Part shown: one piece after another, positions 37,431 through 45,870 of the stretch
How positions within the stretch are numbered: the stretch's first letter is position 1
Layout of the letters: each line of letters starts with the position of its first letter
NCBI RefSeq assembly: GCF_014841135.1
Contig: NZ_JACYTN010000004.1
Coordinates: 228,468-292,467, forward strand
Length of the DNA: 64,000 bases
From: Paenibacillus arenosi
GTDB lineage: Bacteria > Bacillota > Bacilli > Paenibacillales > Paenibacillaceae
Reading direction: 5' to 3'
Translations under genes and position numbers: made by a program
The notes under the pieces: generated by a model
Told to the model about the DNA's origin: nothing
Databases searched by the model: none
Seen by the model: only the letters and a program-made list of their open reading frames with translations

Positions 37431-39391
37431 CTATTATCTTCACCGCTTTTCATAGCAGCTTCGATATCTTTAAGAGCTTCAGTGAAGAGAGGCATACGCT
37501 CACTTTGAACAGTTGATAAGTTAGCCCATTTTATAATGTTAATTAGATTAAATCTTGCGCTTCCAGATTTGTTTGCAAAAGTTTTCACCAAGCCTGATGA
37601 ATTTAGATTTGCTGTAATAATTAATTGATGCTGACGATTTATAAACTCAGCAAACATTTCACCAGCATTTGCTTCATAGGCTATATCTAAAGAACCTTCC
37701 GGTGTATCAATTAGCATACATCCTTCGTAATTGTTGTCCGCGATATAATCGACTATAGCCATCCGCAATGCGATATCTAGGAAAAAACGTTGCGATTCCG
37801 ATAGTTGGTGATCATACTTCCTTCCCGATTCCTCCATAGATAAAGAAAATGCAAGCATTTTCTTCGCATCCACAATAACTTCATTTAAAATGATATCTAC
37901 ATTTAATCCTGTAAAGGCTCTCGCGAGCGTCCGGAATTTCGGGAGAAAGTGTTTTCTCGCATCATTATATGAATTAGTCAACAGTTTATGTAAATCCGAG
38001 GCTTCATCCATAAGATTATCACGCAGTACAATCTGATCGTTTTTATCAATCTCTACCTCTAATGCCGCACGTCTTAAAGATTCAATTCTTTCTCTAATGC
38101 GTATATCTCCACTGTCTTCGCCATCATTAATTATCATATATGTAGAACTCTGCTCTATTTTCATAACTTCAAGTTTTGTTTTCTCTATATAATTAGAAGA
38201 TGATTCCATCAAACCTCTTAAACGAGCAGACTTTAATATGTGCTCTTCTAAAGCTGCATTTATTTGCTGCAAATTATTATCTACTTCCTCAAGCCGAAGC
38301 ATAATTTCATCATGATTATGATTATCATGCAAAATTTCAGACTCACATAATGGACATTTATTCATTAGAATTTTTTCTTCAGAAGCTTTCCATATATCTG
38401 TGCCTTTTGTATCACATACTATGCAGTTCCCATGAAGTAGCTCAGAAATTATTGGACTATTTCTTAAATCAACAGCCGAGTTACTGTTGAACAGTGTCTT
38501 GTATAAGTTGTCATACTCTGACTTAACAAGATGCTGTTTTGCAGTTAGTTCAGATATAACACTAATCAGAAAGTCATATTCGGATCTAGCTAGAGAATAA
38601 TCATTCTCTGCTTTCTCTAGTCCCTCTATTAACATCTCATGTTTTTCTTTCAACTCTGTATCTGACAATTCTTGATTAGTATCACTTTGAGGTTTTTCAA
38701 TTAATTCAGATGTCAGAGTCTCAATTCTTTTATTCAATTTATTGATTTCAAATTGAAGATTTCGAATTCTAGAGTTTGATTTTTGAACATTACTCTGAAT
38801 AATGTCCGCTTTCTCTGCAATTTCTGGAGACAAATTCATTGTCAGATACAATGTAGAGGTTAATAAATTGGGATCCCAAAATAAGCACTCTCTCTCTTCA
38901 TCAAAAGTGAGTACTTTAACCTGTAAAAACGCAAACTGATCAAAGTTTTTTAATCCCATCAATGATACAACTGCGTCCTCATATCTATCATATTTATCAT
39001 TGCTGCATTCAAAATGAATCACTGAATTGTCAGGATAAAATCCTCTAACGACCGTTATTTTGCAATCTTTTATAGAAAAGACAATTTTAATGTTAGCAAT
39101 ATCTCGATCTTTTTCTTGAATTCTTCCTTCAAAATATTCATTATAATACTTATTTTGTCTATAGTACTCAAATATTGATCTGACCTTTCTTCCTGGCTGA
39201 TTTATCATCCCTGTTAATGCATAGTTGATACAATTCAACATTGTACTCTTTCCTAAACCATTTGCTCCAATGATACAAGCAGCAGGCTTCATAAAATCAA
39301 TAGTAATTTTATGTTCACTCACGTCATACAGAGAAAAGTTATTGATTTCAAAATAAATCAATTTGGGTAACGATATTCTGGTACTTTCCAT
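37427..39391 (-). CDS. SMC/RecF-like ABC ATPase with zinc-hook-like cysteines
   Basis: 654 aa. Walker A GANGLGKST (residues 42-50), ABC signature LSESQRFFLD and Walker B GCMLIDTPEGSLD near the C-terminus, with long coiled coils between (about 190-280 and 360-470). In the middle are two CxxC pairs, CIVC and CPLC, about 30 residues apart, like a zinc hook or zinc ribbon. This is the overall build of Rad50/RecN-type ATPases used in many defence systems as sensors of foreign DNA. It is first in an operon with a middle component and a PD-(D/E)xK protein, and divergent from a DNA methyltransferase. The ATG at 39391 has AAGGAG nine bases upstream, better than 39424. Confidence 0.82.
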   Translation of the reverse strand: MESTRISLPKLIYFEINNFSLYDVSEHKITIDFMKPAACIIGANGLGKSTMLNCINYALTGMINQPGRKVRSIFEYYRQNKYYNEYFEGRIQEKDRDIANIKIVFSIKDCKITVVRGFYPDNSVIHFECSNDKYDRYEDAVVSLMGLKNFDQFAFLQVKVLTFDEERECLFWDPNLLTSTLYLTMNLSPEIAEKADIIQSNVQKSNSRIRNLQFEINKLNKRIETLTSELIEKPQSDTNQELSDTELKEKHEMLIEGLEKAENDYSLARSEYDFLISVISELTAKQHLVKSEYDNLYKTLFNSNSAVDLRNSPIISELLHGNCIVCDTKGTDIWKASEEKILMNKCPLCESEILHDNHNHDEIMLRLEEVDNNLQQINAALEEHILKSARLRGLMESSSNYIEKTKLEVMKIEQSSTYMIINDGEDSGDIRIRERIESLRRAALEVEIDKNDQIVLRDNLMDEASDLHKLLTNSYNDARKHFLPKFRTLARAFTGLNVDIILNEVIVDAKKMLAFSLSMEESGRKYDHQLSESQRFFLDIALRMAIVDYIADNNYEGCMLIDTPEGSLDIAYEANAGEMFAEFINRQHQLIITANLNSSGLVKTFANKSGSARFNLINIIKWANLSTVQSERMPLFTEALKDIEAAMKSGEDNR

Positions 39392-39504
39392 CTTAATTAT
39401 CTCCTTCGGAAATATAAAATGCATTCAAAATAACACTACCGGTATGCACACAAATTTGTTATCATATACATAATCTAAGCAATTACACAAGAAGGGTGCA
39501 ACTT

Positions 39505-40827
39505 ATGAATTTAGATATACTTACCTACTATGAAGCTATTGAAAGTACTATAAACCTCGATGAGGACATTAAATATAAGTCACTTGTACATCCATCGGAT
39601 ACTCAACAATCCAATGTTCATAATTGGTATAAGTTTAAAGAAGGTTACTCGCCCAACCTTTTAAATGAAATCTTAGAGTATTTCAGTATCAATAAAAATG
39701 TTCGGTTACTAGATCCATTCTGTGGATCAGGTACTACTATACTATCTTCCATTTTATTGGACACAGATATACATGTTGAGTTGGCTACTGGTATTGAAGT
39801 AAATCCTTTTATTCACTTTGTTGCTGACACTAAGGTGAAATTTTCAACCCTTAATACTTCAGCTTCTAAGTTATTTATCAAAAATTTAGAGTCCATCGAT
39901 ATATTTAATTACACAACTGAATTAAATATACCAGAATTAAGCACTATACCCAAGGCGTTTTCTCATAAAACTTTAATTCAACTCCTTAATTTACGAGAAC
40001 TTATAAAAAATACTTTTTCTGATTCGTATGAAGCAAACTTTTTCAAACTCGCTCTCGCATCAATACTAGAGCAAGTGAGTTGTATGAGAAAATCAGGAAG
40101 AGCACTAAAAATCGTCAGAGAATTGGTAGATTATGATGTTAAACAAATCTTTATTGAGAAATGTTGTAAAATGATTGAAGAATGTGAAGTCCTTCAGTCA
40201 AGCCATAGTCCACACACTGTTTCTAAAGCACAGATTGTTAATATTGATATTCGGGAACTTCAACCTTATGACGTATTTGAAGGTTATAATCTTGTTGTCT
40301 TTTCCCCACCATATCTGAATCACTTTGACTACACTGAAGTGTATAAAATAGAACTTTGGATGTTGGAATTTGTTTCGAATAAAGAAGAGTTCCGTAACCT
40401 GAGATATAGAACATTCCGTTCTCATCCCAGTATAAAGTTCGAAAAAACTGATATTTACAAATCTTATCATTCTAAAATTATTAATGATTTAATAACTTAT
40501 TTAGAATCATTAGAGAAAAAAGAGCAGTTTTATACTACAATTCTCGGCTATATTGATGATATGTACAAGACACTATCGAAATTACACAGCATCACTTCTA
40601 ACGATGCTTCCTTGGCCTGTATTGTTGCCAATTCACTATTTGGTTCTAAAAAGAAAGATAATTTGACTCCTGTTGCGACAGACTTAATAATTTCTGAAAT
40701 TGCTAAAGATATTGGATTTGAAATTGTCTCCATTAAGGTTGCCAGAGAATTAACAAGAAGAGGGATTGCATTTCCTTATGGAAGAGAGAGCATAATTTAT
40801 TTTAAAAAAGTCTCTTCGAGTAATTAG
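39505..40827 (+). CDS. DNA methyltransferase (amino-methylating, SPPY motif)
   Basis: 440 aa. Motif I (SAM binding) is LLDPFCGSGTT near residue 75; motif IV is FSPPY near residue 270. SPPY is usual in N4-cytosine and some N6-adenine enzymes. Motif I comes first and ~190 residues separate the two, room for target recognition. The end has VARELTRRGIAFPYGRESIIYF. It is divergent from the ATPase operon with ~110 bases between, which suggests joint control; it would mark self DNA if that operon restricts unmodified DNA. RBS GAAGGG lies eight bases before the ATG at 39505. It runs toward tnsE and stops 19 bases from it. Target sequence cannot be deduced. Confidence 0.82.
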   Translation: MNLDILTYYEAIESTINLDEDIKYKSLVHPSDTQQSNVHNWYKFKEGYSPNLLNEILEYFSINKNVRLLDPFCGSGTTILSSILLDTDIHVELATGIEVNPFIHFVADTKVKFSTLNTSASKLFIKNLESIDIFNYTTELNIPELSTIPKAFSHKTLIQLLNLRELIKNTFSDSYEANFFKLALASILEQVSCMRKSGRALKIVRELVDYDVKQIFIEKCCKMIEECEVLQSSHSPHTVSKAQIVNIDIRELQPYDVFEGYNLVVFSPPYLNHFDYTEVYKIELWMLEFVSNKEEFRNLRYRTFRSHPSIKFEKTDIYKSYHSKIINDLITYLESLEKKEQFYTTILGYIDDMYKTLSKLHSITSNDASLACIVANSLFGSKKKDNLTPVATDLIISEIAKDIGFEIVSIKVARELTRRGIAFPYGRESIIYFKKVSSSN

Positions 40828-40846
40828 TCTAATTTAAGCTGCTTTT

Positions 40847-42445
40847 TCAGAGTTTTGTATATAACTTGAGTGCCCATTCTTCTGACTTATCACTCTTATA
40901 ATGCTTTAATTTTTCGACCTTGTACTGATTCAATAAAGTTTGGTCCCAGTGACCTCCTTTTTGAACCATTTTTTCAAGAAGCTCCTTAATATAATGTTCT
41001 ATTCTATATAGTGGGGTTTGCTCTCTTTGATTAAAAATTAACGTCGATATAGACCAAGAATCAGGACGAGCAACCTCCACTATATATCTTATTTTTAAAT
41101 GATGGGTAATTTGCACAACAGCACATGTCCTGCGAGCTCCATTCGGACATACGGAAAAACGTTTACCTAGCGGTATCCGTAGTAATGACATACTGATCGT
41201 AACAGGGTACGTCTGCTTCAAATACTGAATCATCTCGAAAAAAGACTCCAATCCGATTCCCTCTGAGGCTGGAATTGTTTCAAGTGTTTGAAAATCAATA
41301 GGAGGTGTGTCACCACCAACAATGGAATCCTGTGTGCTTACTTCTTGTTGTGCACCTGATGCTTTACCACCTCTGCCTGAGTTAACAATAACATCTTGCC
41401 CCGTGTTCGATTGCCTTACATTTTGCCTGCGAGTGGTTACAACTGGAACATTTGAAAAATGCATAAAGGTAGGTGGCGCTTCCAAGACATCTTGATGAAT
41501 ATCCTCTTTCGCATGATCACTTTCATCGTTCAGTATGAAATCATCATTGTCTGCTCTTGAAGTTAGTCGCACTTGTTTATCACCATAAGTCGATTCTCGT
41601 CTCTTCTTAGATGGGTGCCAGAACAAGATTTTCTCATGTGGATGTTCGAATCCACTGAAGCCAATGATCTCTTTAACTAAAACATAATCAATGAACTGTT
41701 CTCCTCGAACATGCATTTGAAGAGGACCTATTTCTGTTAAATCAATATCCATTGGAATACCTTTCTTTAGAGCGGCTTGAGGATTCTGCGGTGAATTCTT
41801 AATGGCCTGACTGAACAAAAGTTGATATACAGAGTCCCACATCGCTCGTATCCTTCTATCCATGTAGATCCACGATAGGTGTCGTGCATTACTATCGGTC
41901 GCTAATTTGACAGGAACACGTGCACTCATATCGAAATGAAGTACGTCTCCATACATTTCACTTCGATCAACAAGCAGCTCTAATCCATGAGGTTGAAGCA
42001 AATGCAACGCCATGTTTCTTGAGTTAACAAACATGGCCCGAATGAATTCTATGACAGGAATACAATAGGTGAGTGAATCTACTTTAAATTGAATAATGTT
42101 CTGCAATCCGAGTTCAGGATTTTTATTTAGATCGATTAATCGTTTGGGCAATTTAAAGCTGTTTACGACAATACCTTGACTTAGGTTATTTATAGATAGC
42201 TTAAATGTAGAGCCATTTAAAGGCTTTACAGGATCGTAAGCGCCGTTTGTATAAAGTTGTCCAATACGCAAACAAGGTAGCGTTCCCCATGGATAGGAAA
42301 CTACCTTAATATTGTTAGAAGATATACGGAATGCGACTCGTATGCGCCAATTTTCTTTGTAGTCCATATAAGGCGATCCAAACCAATATAATTCAGCTTC
42401 CTGGTCCTCTGGAAATGGCCAGGGTCTCAACGTTACTGCAGCCAT
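40847..42445 (-). CDS. tnsE: Transposition protein TnsE
   Basis: 532 aa (Tn7 TnsE 538). In Tn7, TnsE directs insertion into replicating DNA, favouring mobile plasmids, through DNA structure and the sliding clamp. Recognised by length, position after tnsD, and TnsE-like stretches: MHVRGEQFIDYVLVKEIIGF (compare VKGRSSNEDKDYLVEEIVG in Tn7), a low-complexity middle (about 270-370) and the C-terminal YIKELLEKMVQKGGHWDQTLL ... SEEWALKLYTKL. Similarity to Tn7 is distant. Start ATG overlaps the tnsD stop by 13 bases with GAGGTGACACA in front. Last gene of the tns operon, convergent with the methyltransferase. Confidence 0.82.
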   Translation of the reverse strand: MAAVTLRPWPFPEDQEAELYWFGSPYMDYKENWRIRVAFRISSNNIKVVSYPWGTLPCLRIGQLYTNGAYDPVKPLNGSTFKLSINNLSQGIVVNSFKLPKRLIDLNKNPELGLQNIIQFKVDSLTYCIPVIEFIRAMFVNSRNMALHLLQPHGLELLVDRSEMYGDVLHFDMSARVPVKLATDSNARHLSWIYMDRRIRAMWDSVYQLLFSQAIKNSPQNPQAALKKGIPMDIDLTEIGPLQMHVRGEQFIDYVLVKEIIGFSGFEHPHEKILFWHPSKKRRESTYGDKQVRLTSRADNDDFILNDESDHAKEDIHQDVLEAPPTFMHFSNVPVVTTRRQNVRQSNTGQDVIVNSGRGGKASGAQQEVSTQDSIVGGDTPPIDFQTLETIPASEGIGLESFFEMIQYLKQTYPVTISMSLLRIPLGKRFSVCPNGARRTCAVVQITHHLKIRYIVEVARPDSWSISTLIFNQREQTPLYRIEHYIKELLEKMVQKGGHWDQTLLNQYKVEKLKHYKSDKSEEWALKLYTKL

Positions 42446-44187
42446 TGTGTCACCTCAGTTGATGTAAGTGGGGATATAAACGTGTTATAACTGATACAAC
42501 GACTAATCTCATCCCCCACCTCTGGAGAATATCCTGGTCGAAGTCCAGCTTTCTTTACAAGCTTCCATTTCTTCAAAGGCCATTCACCATTCATTTGTTC
42601 AGCAGCCCAGCGTACTCTTCGAATTTGAAACTGTGATACAGATTCCAAATAATTCGATAGAATATTCTTCGTAATAGGAAGCCTATCTTTATACTTTTCA
42701 AGCACGCTCAACTTACCAATTCGTTTCCCTATGGTTGCTACACGTACTCTAACTGGTCTAGATTGATCATTCATAAGCTCCTTGCATGTCTCCTCAACCT
42801 GCCAGCTCAGCTCTAAATCACGGAGTCCCCAGTCCACGCGAACAGGCTTGCATCCGTTTAATTTAGACGGTTTCTTTACCTTGTTCTTCTTTCCTGTTAC
42901 TTTCAAACTGCATATATGTCTAGTGGTATTTCCGTCGGCGTACTTAATGACGGTATTCGTATCGACACCAAGGTTAATAGCTGTTGAACGATAGGACAGG
43001 CCTGCTTGCAGATATCCCTTGAGTCTAGCTTCCCATACCGAACCAAACGACTTAATCCGACCTCTACGAAATCTGTCTTCCTCCGATTGATCCGGTCCTC
43101 TCCTTGAATACGAGAAGCCGCATGCACAATGAAATGTTCCAACAGGTTGTCCAGTATCTGAGCAGCGAGTAACTTTGCACTCCTTTATAATAGCTTCCCT
43201 GTAATGATCCGCCGCTTTGTTCAAGCATGGCCAGGGACCTTTACCAAAAGGAGCTAGTTCTTGATCAGACCGTTTTAAGAATTCCGAGAATGAACCATAT
43301 AAATACCGTAATAAAAACACTAGTCGTAAAGGATGCACAACATATCGCATTGATCTTGTAGCACTAGCAAGCCAGCTATGATCGTTTTGCTGCGGCAGAC
43401 ATTCCAGCATGTTTAATAGCTCTCTCCCATAGAAAGTAATGAATTTTTCTTGTAGTTTACGCTGCCTAACACGCGCTCCCGGTGTCACCAATCCCATCTC
43501 TGACAAACGATGCATCAATAAGCGTCTAGAGTTATAGAAAACTTGCGTATCCTGCATCTGTATAAGCAATTGGATGTCCGAAGCAATCTCAAATAGTTGT
43601 CCCTGTGCATACTCATTCAATTGCTCGATTATCGGTATGGATTCAAACTTATCTCTGGATATTGGGAGAGCAGTTAGCCCATGACGCTCGGACATAGGAC
43701 TCGTAATTCGTTGCAGAGCGTAACCATGTGTAGGACAAACCTTCACACCTGGAAGCTGATGCACACGGTGCCAATAAGGTTCACCATATCTCTGAACGTC
43801 TTCTTCATAACAGGTCGTACAAAAGTGTAAATGACTGTTCCTAGCAATAGTGCTAGCTGTAATACCAACCAGAGCATGTATACCCGATCCGTCTGAGCTC
43901 TTCATTAGTTGGCGTAATAGAAGGGCACGATCTCTTGGCATGAAAGAAGCATAGTACGGATAGAAAGTATGCTTATCAATCCACTGATCCACGGAGATAG
44001 GTTGTATAGCATTCAATGAATCCAAATGACTCGGTAGATCCGTGGTTGGAATGACATTCTCTGTGCCGTATACTTCCCTAAGCGTACACTTGGCACTACT
44101 ATTGCCTGCTCTTAAGTGATACCGTGCAACAACGCTGTATAGGAGCTCATCCGGGTAAGGAAGGGGAAGCTCACAACGTTCATTCAT
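42433..44187 (-). CDS. tnsD: Target-site selector TnsD (TniQ family)
   Basis: 584 aa. In Tn7, TnsD binds the 3' end of glmS and recruits TnsC. The TniQ zinc-binding unit is seen as CTTCYEEDVQRYGEPYWHR (about residues 110-130) followed by GVKVCPTHGYAL; the N-terminal PYPDELLYSVVARYH is typical. The C-terminal half carries further CxC and helix-turn-helix-like parts (LQAGLSYRSTAINLGVDTNTVIKY). It is the only TniQ protein of the element, and the element sits at attTn7, so it should be the glmS-reading one. It begins 12 bases after the tnsC stop. No CRISPR effector or second TniQ is present. Confidence 0.9.
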   Translation of the reverse strand: MNERCELPLPYPDELLYSVVARYHLRAGNSSAKCTLREVYGTENVIPTTDLPSHLDSLNAIQPISVDQWIDKHTFYPYYASFMPRDRALLLRQLMKSSDGSGIHALVGITASTIARNSHLHFCTTCYEEDVQRYGEPYWHRVHQLPGVKVCPTHGYALQRITSPMSERHGLTALPISRDKFESIPIIEQLNEYAQGQLFEIASDIQLLIQMQDTQVFYNSRRLLMHRLSEMGLVTPGARVRQRKLQEKFITFYGRELLNMLECLPQQNDHSWLASATRSMRYVVHPLRLVFLLRYLYGSFSEFLKRSDQELAPFGKGPWPCLNKAADHYREAIIKECKVTRCSDTGQPVGTFHCACGFSYSRRGPDQSEEDRFRRGRIKSFGSVWEARLKGYLQAGLSYRSTAINLGVDTNTVIKYADGNTTRHICSLKVTGKKNKVKKPSKLNGCKPVRVDWGLRDLELSWQVEETCKELMNDQSRPVRVRVATIGKRIGKLSVLEKYKDRLPITKNILSNYLESVSQFQIRRVRWAAEQMNGEWPLKKWKLVKKAGLRPGYSPEVGDEISRCISYNTFISPLTSTEVTQWLQ

Positions 44188-44199
44188 CTGAACACAACC

Positions 44200-45870
44200 T
44201 TATCCAATAAACTCTAATGGATCTTTGATGTAACCAGCCGTCTGTAATGAATCGTATGCAGATAACTTCTTCTTTTTCCCTTGGGTTACAATTAAGCGTA
44301 GATCATTAGGCTCTGTCGGCATCACCTTCGACTTGCCCTTTCCCTGTTTGGAAGGTAATTTATTCACAGCTGTACTCTGCTGCTGAAGCGCATATTTCAA
44401 AGCCTCTTTATGCAGGTCTATCGTGTCCAGCTCATGCAAGTGCGTCTTTACTACTTCATTTGCTGACTGAAGAGCAGCCGCTAACTCAATGCCTGCATCA
44501 ACGAGCCATGCACTTATTTCATTCGTGGTTTGCTCCGTTACGTCATAGCCAAGCTCTGATCTTATTACTTCAAGACGTTCTGCTTGCCTTTGCTCAGCTT
44601 CGATTCTATCTAAGTAGTCATCAATAGAAACACTATCGTAGATGTCTGCAAACTTCTGAATTTGCTTCTTCTTACCGGAACGCAAAGCCTCCAGAGCAGG
44701 TCGAATTAAGGTGAAGCGATCCCTAGCAACAGAACGAATTAACTCGGGTGTAATATGAGATATTTCTTTATCTAGAGCTCGCCACTGAGTCAGCATAAAC
44801 AGTTTGATCGCAATATCTGAAATCCCTTGTGACTCGTCGTACATGACATCGATAAATTGCTGATCAAGCACTACTTTTTGGTCTGTCCATTGATACTTCC
44901 ACAGACCTTGCAACAACCAAGTCCATTCCTCATCCTTCTTAAAATGATGCCACGTAGCATCACCCTGACCACTATTACGCCGAGCATTGCGAAACTCTCC
45001 ATTAAGTGCAGGCAGAGCTTTATAGGTACCCACAAGAACCACTGGTAATCCTATCGTATTCACTAGTTGAACGAAGAAATTAAGCATTTGCGCTGCTCGA
45101 TCATCTTTGGCCTCTTGAAGATTTTGAATTTCATCAATGATGAGAACACCTAGGCAATGAACAGCTGCAGCTTGCGCCATTAATGGAAGCAGCTCATCAG
45201 GGTTCTTTGTTGCATTTTTCTTGTAGTATCTAGTTCCAACCAGACTATCAACAGCAAGAAGAAAGTTAAGACATAAACCTCTTATAGATCCGTCATGCGG
45301 ACAATCCATCTTCAGCCATACAATTTGATAAGGAGCCGGCATATCTTGGCCTTTATATTTACGATGTAAAATAACTTGGGGGTACATCTGTAAAATGCGT
45401 AATAAGCTACTGGATTTACCGATTCCGGATATACCGACTAACGCAAATCCAGCTGAAGTTGGTGTGTTCACGGGATATCCGCTTGTATTGCCCTTCATAA
45501 TGAGATCATAGGCGTCTCTACGAGCCCTGAACGCATAGTTCGGGGTAAGAGGATTGCGGCCTACATAACCATCTCGAATGAGCCGTGAAATACTCTGTTG
45601 TAATTCTAAATGCCTTGATAATGGCCAAAAGAAATCACGAGAAATACGTTGTACACAATGTAAACGCAAGTGAACAGGCAGATCACGCTCTGAAGCATGA
45701 AAGATTGGCTTAGATGCTAATTTATTGACAACCGTCTTATCGTCCCATATTGGCGGAAGAGCTTCTAATAACGGATTGTTTCGATAGTCTTCCAGTAAAG
45801 GATCTTGATAATCTGCCTCTACAAATTCACCTCGGCTGAAATGAAATAACGGAACATCGAACTCACTCAT
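44200..45870 (-). CDS. tnsC: Transposition regulator ATPase TnsC
   Basis: 556 aa AAA+ ATPase that links target selectors (TnsD, TnsE) to the TnsAB transposase. Walker A is VGISGIGKSS (about residue 152), Walker B LIIDEIQNL (about 230), sensor-1 region VVLVGTYKA. The C-terminal ~150 residues, with charged low-complexity KLPSKQGKGKSKVMPTE, correspond to the part of Tn7 TnsC that contacts TnsA and TnsB. Overlaps tnsB by four bases. Length equals Tn7 TnsC (555 aa). Confidence 0.93.
   Translation of the reverse strand: MSEFDVPLFHFSRGEFVEADYQDPLLEDYRNNPLLEALPPIWDDKTVVNKLASKPIFHASERDLPVHLRLHCVQRISRDFFWPLSRHLELQQSISRLIRDGYVGRNPLTPNYAFRARRDAYDLIMKGNTSGYPVNTPTSAGFALVGISGIGKSSSLLRILQMYPQVILHRKYKGQDMPAPYQIVWLKMDCPHDGSIRGLCLNFLLAVDSLVGTRYYKKNATKNPDELLPLMAQAAAVHCLGVLIIDEIQNLQEAKDDRAAQMLNFFVQLVNTIGLPVVLVGTYKALPALNGEFRNARRNSGQGDATWHHFKKDEEWTWLLQGLWKYQWTDQKVVLDQQFIDVMYDESQGISDIAIKLFMLTQWRALDKEISHITPELIRSVARDRFTLIRPALEALRSGKKKQIQKFADIYDSVSIDDYLDRIEAEQRQAERLEVIRSELGYDVTEQTTNEISAWLVDAGIELAAALQSANEVVKTHLHELDTIDLHKEALKYALQQQSTAVNKLPSKQGKGKSKVMPTEPNDLRLIVTQGKKKKLSAYDSLQTAGYIKDPLEFIG

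Noticed and set aside
42433..44187. TnsD considered as a CRISPR-guided TniQ protein
   Set aside because: No Cascade or Cas12k genes in the element, the protein is of full TnsD length, and the element lies at attTn7.
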